A DNA stretch of 52,963 bases from an uncultured Clostridium sp. (GCA_946409935.1 CAMJYG010000010.1:1-52963); one strand, 5' to 3'. Positions 27,153 to 37,813 are shown, numbered from the stretch's first letter. Notes: generated by a model from the letters alone, not told the origin. Numbers and translations are program-made.

Positions 27153-28355
27153 ATGAATATATTTTATAAACTAAAGAACTTTTTTACCAGAGGCAAGATT
27201 AGACAAATACCAGAGCCTAAGCCAATCAAAAAAGATAAAATGTGTATGGATTATTTAAAAATAGAAGAGGATCCATTTTCTAAGCTATTGAAGGATGAAA
27301 ACATACAAAGAATAAATATTGACAAAGAATTAATTCCTATCTTTAAAGATTCAATTCGCAAAATTAGAGATTATTTTATAAAAAATGATTTTATGTCTGT
27401 AAAAAATTATGATGAATTTTTTGAAAAGTATCTATTAGATGGTAAATTAACCATTAGATTAAGTAATAAAGATGAGTTTAATAATAAAGGTACTGGTGGA
27501 GAATATAAAAAACAGCAAAATGAAATTGTGATTGATACTAAATCTATAAATGTTGGTGCTTTATGCCATGAGTTTATACATTTTTTGGTAATGGCTGATT
27601 CAAAAAAACTAGATTGGAGTCCATCACAAATATCTTTTATTAATGAGGGATTTACGGAACTTCTTACATCTGAAATAAATAACAGTTACCCACAATGCTA
27701 TTTTAAAAATGTATCTATGGTAAGATTTTTGAATTTATTGACAAAAAATTTAAGCATAAAGGCATTTTTAAGGGATGAGTTTACTATAGAAGATATTTAT
27801 ATGTGGTCAAGTATTAATAGTTTATCTAGTAATTTAGACATTGAGTCATATAGAATAATACAAAGAACGTTTATAGAAAAATTAATAGATAAAAATAACA
27901 TAAAAACAATAGAAGATTATATTCAGGTAATAAATTTATTAAAACAAAGACCAAGTTTTGATAAAGAATATATGGAAGCGTTTCTTGCGGATTTAAATAC
28001 AGAGTTTTTAAAAAATATGGGTTTACCAGTAAATGAAGAAACGTTAAAACTACTCAATCAATACTGTGATACATCATATAAAGCTGAAGAGTTTGGTAAT
28101 AGAGAAGTTATAGAGTTTAGCCTTAATGGTATAAATGGTTCATTTGATGAAGATGGAAAAGTATATGGAGACTTTCCAGATGGAGGGGTTACATCTCAAG
28201 CAACAGTATTTATTGAATTGAGACATAACGGTAAAAATAAAAGATATTCATTAAATAATTTTAAGGGTATAAATTGGGTAGAAGAGTTTAATAGAGCAAA
28301 AGAGGCATTGTATCTTTTATGCAGTTATAAAGAAAAAGAGGATATTATACGATAA
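27153..28355 (+). CDS. Putative zinc metallopeptidase-like protein
   Basis: The ATG at 27153 follows GGAGG, giving 400 residues with no obvious signal peptide. Residues 139-143 read HEFIH, a true HExxH motif, and Glu165 or Glu169 in NEGFTELLTSE could be the third zinc ligand 22-26 residues later, the spacing of gluzincins. The motif is preceded by a beta strand (EIVIDTK). The C-terminal 100 residues look like a separate small domain. The family is not recognised. A cytoplasmic protease or a pseudo-protease that binds a partner are both possible. It is transcribed alone: own promoter at 27077 and terminator at 28378. Confidence 0.65.
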   Translation: MNIFYKLKNFFTRGKIRQIPEPKPIKKDKMCMDYLKIEEDPFSKLLKDENIQRINIDKELIPIFKDSIRKIRDYFIKNDFMSVKNYDEFFEKYLLDGKLTIRLSNKDEFNNKGTGGEYKKQQNEIVIDTKSINVGALCHEFIHFLVMADSKKLDWSPSQISFINEGFTELLTSEINNSYPQCYFKNVSMVRFLNLLTKNLSIKAFLRDEFTIEDIYMWSSINSLSSNLDIESYRIIQRTFIEKLIDKNNIKTIEDYIQVINLLKQRPSFDKEYMEAFLADLNTEFLKNMGLPVNEETLKLLNQYCDTSYKAEEFGNREVIEFSLNGINGSFDEDGKVYGDFPDGGVTSQATVFIELRHNGKNKRYSLNNFKGINWVEEFNRAKEALYLLCSYKEKEDIIR

Positions 28356-28377
28356 ATTCAACAGTAATGACGAATAG

Positions 28378-28414
28378 AAAACATAGCAAAATGAAAATAA
28401 TTGCTATGTTTTTT
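28378..28414 (+). terminator. Rho-independent terminator
   Basis: AACATAGCAA (28380-28389) pairs with TTGCTATGTT (28401-28410), followed by Ts. The rest of the gap to dnaE (28415-28628) shows no gene. Confidence 0.8.
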
Positions 28415-28628
28415 ATGTATAAAATACTTTTAAATATATATAAAACAAGAAAAAAGCTGGAGTCTATAAAATAAAAGTAATAATATAAAAGCATAAATAA
28501 TAAGTAAAATGATAGGGAATATATTAAAATCTAATTTATTATAAATAAATATTTTAATATAAGAAAATAAGTGTTATAAGGATAGGTATTAACAAAATTC
28601 TTGTATCAGGAAAGGAATGAAACTAAAA

Positions 28629-31600
28629 ATGGGAAAATTTGTCCACTTACACATACATAGTGAATTTAGTTTATTAGATGGAGCAAATAGAATAAAAGAT
28701 TTACCAGTAAGAGCAAAGGAGCTTGGAATGGATGCAATGGCACTTACTGACCATGGTGTTATGTATGGTGCAATTGATTTTTATAAAGCGTGTAAAAAAG
28801 AAGGAGTAAAGCCAATAATAGGGTGCGAAGTTTATATAGCACCACGTTCAAGATTAAATAAAGAACCGGGGATTGATAATAAATATAATCACTTAATTTT
28901 ACTTGCTAAAAATAATGAAGGATATAAAAATTTAAGTAAATTAGTATCAATAGGATTCACTGAAGGTTATTATTATAAGCCTCGTATAGATTTAGAAGTA
29001 TTAGAAAAATATCATGAAGGATTAATATGTTTAAGTGCGTGTGCTGCTGGTGCTGTTCCGCAGGCACTTATAAGTGGAGAAGAAAAAAAAGCTGAAGAGA
29101 TTGCAGAATGGTATAGAAGCGTATTTGGAGATGATTATTATCTAGAAATTCAAAATAATGGATACAAAGACCAAGTTTTAATAAATCAAAAATTAATAGC
29201 TTTGTCAAGAAAATTAAATATTCCACTTGTTGCTACAAATGATGCACACTATTTGAAAAAAGAAGATAAGAATTTTCATGAAGTATTGTTATGCATTCAA
29301 ACTGGTAAGAGAATGAGTGACCCTGATAGGATGAGTTTTGAAGAGGGAGAATTATATATAAAATCACCTGAAGAAATGGCTGAATATTTTAAAGCGTTTC
29401 CAGAGGCAATAGAAAATACTGTTAAAATTGCAGAAAAATGTAATGTGGAATTTGAATTTGGTCATACAATTCTTCCAAATTATGATGTTCCGGAAGAGTT
29501 TGAAACACATTATGATTATTTTAAAAAGCTATGTGATGATGGAATAAAAAATAGATATGGTGAAAATCCATCGCAGGAAATATTAGATAGAGCAGAATAT
29601 GAAATCAGTATTATAAAGAAAATGGGATATGTTGATTATTTCTTAATAGTATGGGATTTTATTCACTATGCTAAAACACATAATATACCAGTAGGACCAG
29701 GGCGTGGTTCTGGTGCAGGTTCTATTATTGCATATGCTATAGAAATAACAGACATAGACCCTATAAAATATGGGCTACTATTTGAAAGATTTTTAAACCC
29801 TGAAAGAATTAGTATGCCTGACTTTGACGTTGATTTTTGTTATGAGCATAGGCAAGATGTAATAGACTATGTTTCTAAAAAATATGGCCATGACCATGTT
29901 TCACAGATTATTACTTTTGGTACTATGGCAGCTAAGATGGTAATTCGTGATGTTGCAAGAGTATTAGATGTCCCATATTCAGAAGCTGATAGCTTAGCTA
30001 AAATGATACCAAACGAATTGCATATTACTATAAAAAAAGCATTAGAGCAAAACAAAGAATTGCGTGATAGATATGAAAATGAAGAAACAGTAAAAAAAGT
30101 TTTAGACATAGCTATGGGATTAGAAGGAATGCCAAGACAGGCATCAACACATGCTTGCCGGAATAGTTATAACAAAAGAGCCAGTAGATACTTATGTACC
30201 ATTATATGTACGTGATGGTCAAATTTCAACTCAATATATAATGACAACATTAGAAGAACTTGGCCTATTAAAAATGGACTTTTTAGGCTTAAGAACGCTA
30301 ACAGTAATACAAGATACCATAAATTTAGTGAAAGAAAATAGAGGTATAGATGTAGAATTTGATAAAGATATGGAAGACCAAAAAGTTTATAAATTATGGC
30401 AAGATGGAAAAACCTGCGGAATATTCCAATTTGAATCTCAAGGAATGACTAATTTCATGAAGGAGCTTAAACCAGACTGTTTAGAAGATTTAATAGCAGG
30501 TGTATCTTTATATAGACCAGGACCAATGGATCAAATTCCTAGATATATTCGCGGAAAACTAAATCCTGGTCATAATGAATATACACATCCTAAACTAGAG
30601 CCAATACTAAATGTAACTTATGGATGTATGGTTTACCAAGAGCAAGTTATGCAAATAGTAAGAGATCTAGCAGGATATTCTTTAGGAAGAGCAGATTTAG
30701 TAAGGCGTGCAATGGGAAAGAAAAAGCTAGATGTAATGGCAAAAGAAAGAGAAATATTTATAAATGGACAAGTTGATGAAGATGGAAATATTGTTGTACC
30801 AGGTTGCGTAAGAAATGGAATAGATGAGCAGTCAGCTAACAAGATATTTGATGAAATGGCTGAATTTGCAAAATATGCTTTTAACAAATCACATGCCGCA
30901 TGTTACGCAGTAGTAGCCTATAGAACTGCATATTTAAAAGCTTATTATCCAGCAGAATTTATGGCTGCTACATTAAATAGCTTTTTAGGAAATTTGGATA
31001 AAATACCTCAGTATATAGATGAATGTAAAGAACTTGGAATTCAAATATTAAAACCTGATATAAATAAAAGTGAAACTAAATTCACAACTGAATACAATAA
31101 AGAAAATAGCAACACAAATTTAAATACGCATAAGATGAAAAATCAAAATATGAACATTAACTTAGAAAATTTAAAAGAAGATACAAATAATGAAGCGGAA
31201 AAAACGAAAATTGCTAAACTTCGTTTTGGGTTAGGTAGCATAAAAAATGTAGGTACTGTACCAGTAGATAATATCGTAAAAGAAAGAAAACAAAATGGAC
31301 CTTATAAATCTTTTACAGACTTTTGTGAAAGAATAGCAGATGAATCTGTTAATAAAAAATGTATAGAAAGTTTAATTAAAGCAGGTGCATTTGATGAATT
31401 TGAACAAACCAGAAGTACTTTGCTTGCATCTTTTGAAAACATTGTAGATAACATTCAAACTTCAAGAAAAAAAGCCTTTGCGGGACAAGTTTCAATGTTT
31501 GATTTAGGTTCAGATAAACAAAAAGAAGAAATGAACGACATAAAATATTCATTTGTGGAATGTGAAGAAATGTCTAATAAAGAATTACTATCAATAGAAA

Positions 31601-32244
31601 AGGAAATGCTTGGAATTTATATTTCAGGTCATCCATTAGAAAAAATAAGGAATAAAATAGAATCTGTTACAAATGTTAATACAATGCAATTAAGAAGACT
31701 AGATGAGCAAATGAATTCACAAATAGGCATGGAAGAAGCAAATGAAAAACCACAATTTGTAGATGGACAAAAAATAAAATATGCAGGAATTATAACGTCA
31801 ATAAAAAAGAAGTACACAAAAAACAATAAGATTATGGCATTTGTAACAATAGAGGATTTGTATGGAGTAGCAGAAGTATTGGTTTTTGAAAATGCGTATT
31901 TAAATGCAGGAAATAGTTTAGTAGAAGAAAATATTGTAATTGTGGATGGCAGACTAAGTATAAGAGAAGGTGAAACAACAACAATTATAGCAAATGAAAT
32001 AAAAACATTTGGTGAACAAAAACAAAAAATATTTACACTTGATATAACCGATTTAGATGAAGAAAAAAAACAAAAACTTAAAGGAGCCTTAAGATATTTT
32101 AATGGAGATAAAAATAATATAAATGTTCAAGTAAAGATTGGAGATGATTATAAACCTTGTGGTCAGATTTATTTAACAGAAGAAATAATAGGATGTTTTA
32201 AAAGTATTATAGGAGAAGAAAGGGTAATTATTATGGAATACTAA
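28629..32244 (+). CDS. dnaE: DNA polymerase III alpha subunit DnaE, interrupted by a one-base frameshift
   Basis: The ATG at 28629 follows GGAAAGGA by 12 nt. The N-terminal PHP domain (HLHIHSEFSLLDGANR), the polymerase core with GPGRGSGAGS and the acidic PDFDVDF motif, and the C-terminal OB-fold (KIKYAGIITSIKKKYTKNN) make about 1204 residues of a DnaE1-type enzyme. At 30153-30160 the sequence reads GCTTGCCG where the protein demands GCTGCCG: one extra T near 30155 moves the frame and ends the first part at 30215. Everything downstream continues intact in the shifted frame. A real knockout of a replicative polymerase is unlikely to be tolerated unless PolC suffices. A base-calling error or recoding are the alternatives. 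Confidence 0.93.
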
Positions 32245-32364
32245 GAATAAAACACATAAAGGAAACAAATTGGAAAACTAAAGAAACTGTAGTATTTTAT
32301 TAAATTCTTTATAAAAATATATGTATGCATTCAAAATAATGTATGAAAGGAATGTGAGTCTAAA

Positions 32365-33372
32365 ATGGAGAAAATAATAAGTTCAATACCAGAAGAATTG
32401 AGTGAAATCGAAATAATCAGATATATTTACCTAAAATGTGGTGATTTATTCACATACAATAGAGATGTTAGTAAAGTTAGTTGGGAAGAAGCGATAGAAT
32501 TGTATGATAAACCTTTTTCATGGCATAGAGTAGAAAAAAAGGAAGAAACTTCCAGAATAAAGGAAACCTGTAACCAGATTGCAACAGCATGCACAGAGGC
32601 TATAAATACTGCTATGAGAAAGATAGGAGCAAGTGGACGTATATGGGCAGAAAATATTGGATATAAGCCATCTGAAGAAACACATGTAGCTACATTATTA
32701 CATGTTGATGACAAAGTAATCTTTTTAGATTTATATAAAGACTTATTTAGAATACAAAATGGAATGAAAACCTGCTATTTTGCACCAAGTATTGAAAGAT
32801 TAAAAAAAGAAAAAGCTGAATATCCATATATTGGAGAATTATTAAAAGGAATTGAATGTACAACAATACCAGATGAAGAACTAATGAAAATGGACAAGAA
32901 ATGTGGATATAACAAAAATGGTATATATATGGATGATGCATTAGCTCAGCTAAAAAAAGAGTTGCAACAAATAAATGACATAAACGATGTGAAAAGATTT
33001 GTTGGAGATATTGAATGCGAAGATAGAGAGGTTTTTTTATTAAATTTTAAGTTAGAATTTATTAGTAGATATCTCATGAATTGTAATGAAGAAAAAAAAT
33101 TAGATATCAGTGAATTAACAAAATTTTATATGAAAGCGTATTACACTTTATTATCAGATAAAGAAATAAAAGAATGTAAGCTAAATCGCACAGATATTCA
33201 GTTTAAAGGAGAACCTTCGGTATTATTTAAAATAACAACCCAAAAAGAAGTAATATATTTTATATATAAAGGAAAAGATGAAGGCTTTAAAAGAATAACA
33301 GAAGAAGAACTTAATAGATTAAAAAATAATAAAATTATAATTGATAATTCAATAGTAATGATATGTAAATAA
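32365..33372 (+). CDS. Transglutaminase-like Cys-His-Asp hypothetical protein
   Basis: A protein of 335 residues, cytoplasmic by sequence. It starts with a helix (SEIEIIRYIYLKCGDLFTYNRD) typical of a transglutaminase-like family in Clostridia. The possible catalytic triad is Cys69 (or Cys76), His107 in EETHVATLLHV, and Asp122 in IFLDLYKDL, in the order of papain/transglutaminase folds. The C-terminal 100 residues form another domain. Two tandem genes at 42606 and 43717 share the Cys-His-Asp plan but not close sequence. Substrate and role are unknown. Confidence 0.6.
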   Translation: MEKIISSIPEELSEIEIIRYIYLKCGDLFTYNRDVSKVSWEEAIELYDKPFSWHRVEKKEETSRIKETCNQIATACTEAINTAMRKIGASGRIWAENIGYKPSEETHVATLLHVDDKVIFLDLYKDLFRIQNGMKTCYFAPSIERLKKEKAEYPYIGELLKGIECTTIPDEELMKMDKKCGYNKNGIYMDDALAQLKKELQQINDINDVKRFVGDIECEDREVFLLNFKLEFISRYLMNCNEEKKLDISELTKFYMKAYYTLLSDKEIKECKLNRTDIQFKGEPSVLFKITTQKEVIYFIYKGKDEGFKRITEEELNRLKNNKIIIDNSIVMICK

Positions 33373-33467
33373 AATTATATAGTAATTGCTAGCGCGGGCT
33401 TAAAGTTCTATTAGCTGTGAATTGTAACCAACCAAAAAACTTTTTAAAATATAATCTACAAAACCCC

Positions 33468-33496
33468 TTGCATTTTTTTTACAAATAGTGTATATT
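33468..33496 (+). promoter_or_regulatory. Sigma-A promoter of the 36-residue membrane protein gene
   Basis: TTGCAT, exactly 17 nt, TATATT, 18 bp before the ATG at 33514. Confidence 0.7.
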
Positions 33497-33513
33497 CTTT
33501 TAGGGTGTAAAAA

Positions 33514-33624
33514 ATGACAAGATTATTAAAAAAATTACAAAATAAAAGAATAGCAAAAGAAGCAGTTTATATAGCTGTTATTTTAGTAATTTTTGAATTT
33601 CTATTTATAAATATTGTAAATTAA
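33514..33624 (+). CDS. Small single-span membrane protein (36 residues)
   Basis: The frame MTRLLKKLQNKRIAKEAVYI... continues into one hydrophobic helix (about residues 17-35). It is basic at the N-terminus, so it should insert N-in. The gene has a promoter just upstream, AGGGTG ahead of the ATG, and a strong terminator starting at its stop codon, so it is a complete transcription unit of about 160 nt. Function unknown. It could be a regulator of a membrane complex or a type I toxin-like peptide. Confidence 0.65.
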   Translation: MTRLLKKLQNKRIAKEAVYIAVILVIFEFLFINIVN

Positions 33625-33661
33625 AGATATTAATTTTGATTTTAAAATTAATATCTTTTTT
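33623..33661 (+). terminator. Rho-independent terminator after the 36-residue gene
   Basis: AAAGATATTAATTTT (33623-33637) pairs with AAAATTAATATCTTT (33644-33658), then Ts. It separates the small gene from uraA. Confidence 0.85.
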
Positions 33662-33775
33662 GTTGGTATTCTAATTTGTTTTAGAAAAGATGTATTAATC
33701 TCAAAATTTACTAAAAACAAAAATTAATCTTTGTCATTAAATTACACAAAATAAAATTTAAAGGAGGATTTTCTA

Positions 33776-35128
33776 ATGAATCAAGAAAAATTACTTTTAG
33801 ATGTTAACGAAAAACCAAAAATTGCTAAATGGATTGTTTTAGCATTACAACATGTTTTTGCAATGTTCGGTGCTACAATATTAGTACCAATTTTAGTTAA
33901 TTCAGCAGCAGGAGAAACAGTTCTTACAATACCTGTTGCGCTAGTTACTTCAGGAATAGGAACTTTAATTTATATTTTATGTACAAGAGGTAAATCACCA
34001 GTATATTTAGGAAGCTCATTTGCATTTATTGCTCCATTATCAGCTGCATTTTTAAAGGGTGGAATTTCTGGAGCGATGACAGGAATAATGGCAGTAGGAT
34101 TAATATATGTAATATTTTCATTAATAATTAAATTAATAGGAAAAAATTGGATTGATAAATTATTACCACCAATTGTTATAGGACCTATGATAATGATAAT
34201 AGGTTTAGGATTAGCTCCAAGTGCAATTTCTCAAATTGGGTTGTTATCAGGTGCAGAAATAGAATGGAAATGCGTATTAGTTGCATTAATAACATTTTTA
34301 ACAACAGTTATTGTTATGGTAAAAGGAAAAGGATTTATAAAAATCATTCCATTTTTAATAGGTATAGTAGTTGGCTATATAGCTTCAATCTGCTTAGGGT
34401 TAGTTGATTTTACTCCAGTTTTAGAGGCTTCATTCTTTAGTATGCCAAGTTTTGTAATACCATTTTTAAGTTATACACCAAGCTTTACTGCAATTCTTAC
34501 AATAGCACCAATTGCATTAGTAACAATGGCTGAACATATAGGAGACCATACAGCGCTAGGAACAATAATTGGAAAAGATTTATTAAGGGAACCAGGATTA
34601 GATAAAACATTATTAGGAGATGGTATAGCAACATTTGTCGCCGGAATTTTAGGTGGACCTGCCAATACAACTTATGGAGAAAATACATCTGTAGTTGGAA
34701 TGACAAAAGTTGCTTCTGTATGGGTAATAGGATTGGCTGCAATTTTTGCTATCTGTTTAGGATTTTTAGGAAAATTTACAGCAATAGTTTCTACAATACC
34801 AAATGCTGTTTTAGGTGGAGTTTCTTTACTACTATATGGATTTATTTCAGTAAATGGATTAAAAGTATTAATTCAAAATCAAATTGATTTTGGTAAATCT
34901 AAAAATGTAATTGTTGCATCTACAATGCTTGTTTTAGGATTAGGAGGAGCTGCAATATCAATAGCTTCTGGAGATTTATCAATAACTATTTCTGGAATGA
35001 GTTTAGCTGCAATAGTTGGCATATTATTAAATCTTTTAGTACCAGACGAAAAGGAAGAAATTAAAGAGATATCTGAAAAAAATAATAATATTGAAGAAAA
35101 AAATGAAAAAACAAAAATTACAAATTAA
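33776..35128 (+). CDS. uraA: Uracil permease (NCS2 family)
   Basis: A protein of 450 residues with about 14 membrane segments. The start LALQHVFAMFGATILVPIL is the NCS2 signature, and the later EHIGDHTALG and GILGGPANTTYGENT blocks are characteristic of uracil/xanthine permeases. The GGPANTTYGEN segment and the adjacent upp gene favour uracil. It brings in uracil by proton symport. The C-terminal tail is Lys/Glu/Asn-rich. No PyrR binding loop was recognised upstream. RBS AAAGGAGG. Confidence 0.9.
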   Translation: MNQEKLLLDVNEKPKIAKWIVLALQHVFAMFGATILVPILVNSAAGETVLTIPVALVTSGIGTLIYILCTRGKSPVYLGSSFAFIAPLSAAFLKGGISGAMTGIMAVGLIYVIFSLIIKLIGKNWIDKLLPPIVIGPMIMIIGLGLAPSAISQIGLLSGAEIEWKCVLVALITFLTTVIVMVKGKGFIKIIPFLIGIVVGYIASICLGLVDFTPVLEASFFSMPSFVIPFLSYTPSFTAILTIAPIALVTMAEHIGDHTALGTIIGKDLLREPGLDKTLLGDGIATFVAGILGGPANTTYGENTSVVGMTKVASVWVIGLAAIFAICLGFLGKFTAIVSTIPNAVLGGVSLLLYGFISVNGLKVLIQNQIDFGKSKNVIVASTMLVLGLGGAAISIASGDLSITISGMSLAAIVGILLNLLVPDEKEEIKEISEKNNNIEEKNEKTKITN

Positions 35129-35253
35129 ATTTTATATAAATCATTGTAAATTTAATGAAATGCTACAATTATAGTGTATAAGGAATTTTATATTCAAAAA
35201 CTGTGAATTTGTAGCGATGAAATAAATATTGTTAGGAGAGGAAGAAAATATAA

Positions 35254-35883
35254 ATGAAACCATTTGTTTTGAATAATCCGTTAATAGAACATAAATTATC
35301 AATAATAAGAGATAAAAAAACTGGAACAAAAGAATTTAGAGAAATAATAGGAGAGATAGCTACATTTCTTTGTTACGAAGCATTGTCAGATGCTAAATTG
35401 GAAGAAGTAGAAATTGAAACACCAATATGTAAAACAAAAGCAAAAAAATTTAATGAAGACAAATATGCATTTGTTCCTATATTAAGAGCAGGAACAGGAA
35501 TGTTAGATGGCTTAATTAAAGTTATTCCTAATGCTAAAATAGGACATGTTGGTTTATATAGAAATGAAGAAACATTAAAACCTGTTCGTTACTATTATAA
35601 AATGCCAAAAGATATAGCAAATAGAGAAGTAATCGTTCTAGATCCAATGCTTGCAACAGGAGGGTCTGCATGTGATACAATTACAATGCTTAAAGAAGAT
35701 GGTGTTGAAAAAATTAAATTCTTGTGTATAATATCAGCACCAGAAGGATTAAAAAAAATTGAAGAGTTACATCCAGATGTTCAAGTATTCACCGCTTCTA
35801 TAGATGAAAAATTAAATGAAATAGGTTATATAGTTCCTGGACTTGGAGATGCAGGAGATAGAATATTTGGAACAAAAGAATAA
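35254..35883 (+). CDS. upp: Uracil phosphoribosyltransferase
   Basis: A protein of 209 residues, full length. The PRPP-binding motif [11 protein letters not shown] and the uracil-binding C-terminal loop [16 protein letters not shown] are intact. It converts uracil and PRPP to UMP. Its place 125 bp after the permease gene makes a uracil salvage unit. A hairpin terminator follows. Confidence 0.97.
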   Translation: MKPFVLNNPLIEHKLSIIRDKKTGTKEFREIIGEIATFLCYEALSDAKLEEVEIETPICKTKAKKFNEDKYAFVPILRAGTGMLDGLIKVIPNAKIGHVGLYRNEETLKPVRYYYKMPKDIANREVIVLDPMLATGGSACDTITMLKEDGVEKIKFLCIISAPEGLKKIEELHPDVQVFTASIDEKLNEIGYIVPGLGDAGDRIFGTKE

Positions 35884-35888
35884 AAAAC

Positions 35889-35934
35889 AAAAAAGGTTTT
35901 AAAAATAAATAAAAATTTTAAAACCTTTTTTTTA
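35889..35934 (+). terminator. Rho-independent terminator after upp
   Basis: AAAAAAGGTTTTAAAA pairs with TTTTAAAACCTTTTTT, followed by more Ts. It could work in both directions, also ending the minus-strand gene at 35971. Confidence 0.85.
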
Positions 35935-35970
35935 TTTTGCTATATAATATATAAATTAGTATCTAAATGA

Positions 35971-36081
35971 CTATCTGCAGTTGTTGTTGTTTTGTTTTTC
36001 GTTATTATTGTTTTGAGTGTTTCTATTATTGTTATTGTTTTTGTTGTTATTATTATTTTTTTTACTTTCTTTATTTGACAT
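35971..36081 (-). CDS. Small asparagine-rich protein (36 residues)
   Basis: On the minus strand the start codon is preceded by GGAGGTGG, a near-perfect ribosome binding site. The 36-codon frame reads MSNKESKKNNNNNK... and ends ...NNNNCR, with more than half of the residues Asn. AAT and AAC codons are mixed, so it is not a simple triplet tract. Asn-rich low-complexity peptides occur among small spore proteins, but no family is recognised. It lies between upp and murD on the opposite strand, with the upp terminator just past its end. Confidence 0.55.
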   Translation of the reverse strand: MSNKESKKNNNNNKNNNNNRNTQNNNNEKQNNNNCR

Positions 36082-36266
36082 GAAAGCCACCTCCATTTCA
36101 ATTTGAAGCATAATTAATGCCTCTACTACTTTAATTATTTTTAACAGAAATATTTAAAATATACTTACAAAAATTGTTTTTTTCATAAAATTGATATATA
36201 ATAATTGAAAATTTAAGGAAAGCTTTATTGTTTTACTTAGAACTTAAAAGAGGAGTGTTATTGAAA

Positions 36267-37667
36267 ATGAATTTTAAAAATGAAAAATTAGAAAAATTTA
36301 ATGAATACATAAGATTTAGAAAAATAGCCATAATAGGATTAGGAGTAAGTAATTTACCATTATTAGATTATATGTATGAAAAAAAAGCAAATGTAACAAT
36401 TTTTGATGAAAGAAACATAGAGAAAATTCCAAAAGAAATAATGGATAAAATTACAAATTATGGTTACAAATTTTATTTAGGTGAAAAGTGTCTAGATAAT
36501 TTAAAAGGATTTGATATAGTTTTTCGTTCGCCAAGTTGTTTACCTACAAAGCCAGAATTAAAGGCAGAAGAAAAAAGAGGAGCATTAGTTACAACAGAAA
36601 TTGAAATGTTAATGAAAATGTGTCCATGTAAAATAATTGGAGTAACTGGAAGTGATGGAAAAACAACAACAACAAGTTTAATAAATGCAATTCTAAATGA
36701 CGCAGGATATAAAACATTTTTAGGTGGAAACATTGGAACACCTTTATTTACTAAACTTAATGAAATAAAACCAGAAGATATAGTTGTTTTAGAGTTAAGT
36801 AGTTTTCAATTAATGGGAATGGAAATCAGTCCTGATATAGCTCTAATTACTAATATAACTCCAAATCACTTAAATATACATAAAGACTATGAAGAATATA
36901 TAAATGCAAAGAAAAATATTTTTAAATACCAGAATGAAGATGGAATTTTAGTTTTAAATTATGATAATGAAATTACAAATGGTTGTGCTAAAGAAGCAAA
37001 TGGAAAAGTTGTTTTTTTCAGTGATAAAGAAAAATTAGATAATGGATTTATTGTAGATAACAAGGTTATAAAAGAATGTGAAGACAAAATTAGAAAGCAT
37101 ATTTTAAATACAAATGAAGTAACCTTAAGAGGAGAACACAACTATCAAAATATTGCGGCAGCTTTGGCAGTTACAAAAACGTTAGTAAATACAGAAGATG
37201 CTGTAAAAACAATAAAAAATTTCAAACCTGTAGAACATAGAATAGAATTAGTAAAAGAAATAGATGGTGTAAAATGGTATAATGATTCAGCAAGTTCTTC
37301 TCCAACAAGAACATTAGCAGGAATAAATGCATTTGACGAGCCTATTACATTAATTGCTGGTGGATATGATAAAAATCTAGATTATACGCCAATTGCTGAA
37401 CCAATAGTAGAAAAGGTTAAAAATTTGATATTAATTGGTCAAACAGCAGGAAAGATTTTTGACTGTGTAAAAGAAGAATTAGAAAAACAAAACAAAGATT
37501 TAGATATTTACATGTGTGAAAGTTTAGAAGAAACTGTTAAACTAGCGAAAAAGGTAACTAAGCAAGGAGAAATAGTGCTATTTTCACCTGCAAGTGCAAG
37601 TTTTGATATGTTTAAAAATGCGGTTGATAGGGGAAATCAATTTAAAAAATTAGTTATGCTTTTGTGA
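36267..37667 (+). CDS. murD: UDP-N-acetylmuramoylalanine-D-glutamate ligase MurD
   Basis: From the ATG at 36267, 11 nt after AAAAGAGGAG, the protein has 466 residues. A TTG 6 bp earlier is an alternative start. The N-terminal Rossmann-like UDP-binding domain (IAIIGLGVSNLPLLDYM), the ATP loop GVTGSDGKTTTTSL, the central TNITPNHLNIH and the C-terminal domain with WYNDSASSSPTRT are all characteristic. MurD adds D-Glu to UDP-MurNAc-L-Ala in the cytoplasm. It is monocistronic here rather than within a dcw cluster. Confidence 0.95.
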   Translation: MNFKNEKLEKFNEYIRFRKIAIIGLGVSNLPLLDYMYEKKANVTIFDERNIEKIPKEIMDKITNYGYKFYLGEKCLDNLKGFDIVFRSPSCLPTKPELKAEEKRGALVTTEIEMLMKMCPCKIIGVTGSDGKTTTTSLINAILNDAGYKTFLGGNIGTPLFTKLNEIKPEDIVVLELSSFQLMGMEISPDIALITNITPNHLNIHKDYEEYINAKKNIFKYQNEDGILVLNYDNEITNGCAKEANGKVVFFSDKEKLDNGFIVDNKVIKECEDKIRKHILNTNEVTLRGEHNYQNIAAALAVTKTLVNTEDAVKTIKNFKPVEHRIELVKEIDGVKWYNDSASSSPTRTLAGINAFDEPITLIAGGYDKNLDYTPIAEPIVEKVKNLILIGQTAGKIFDCVKEELEKQNKDLDIYMCESLEETVKLAKKVTKQGEIVLFSPASASFDMFKNAVDRGNQFKKLVMLL

Positions 37668-37764
37668 TATTTTTGATTGTTCAGTTGGAGGCTATGTATC
37701 TTCTGGAGAAACATATGAACATACTGCTTATAGAGAATTAGAAGAAGAACTAGGAAATAGTTGA
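37666..37764 (+). pseudogene. Nudix hydrolase fragment
   Basis: A stub of about 32 codons overlapping the murD stop encodes FDCSVGGYVSSGETYEHTAY then RELEEELG, a complete Nudix box (G-x5-E-x7-REx2EExG), and then stops. No start and no remaining domain is present, so it is the remnant of a Nudix gene, lost by deletion around the murD 3' end. Confidence 0.75.
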
Positions 37765-37813
37765 ACTATTTAGATAGATTATACATATAATAAAGAAAAA
37801 GGGAGGTTATTAT

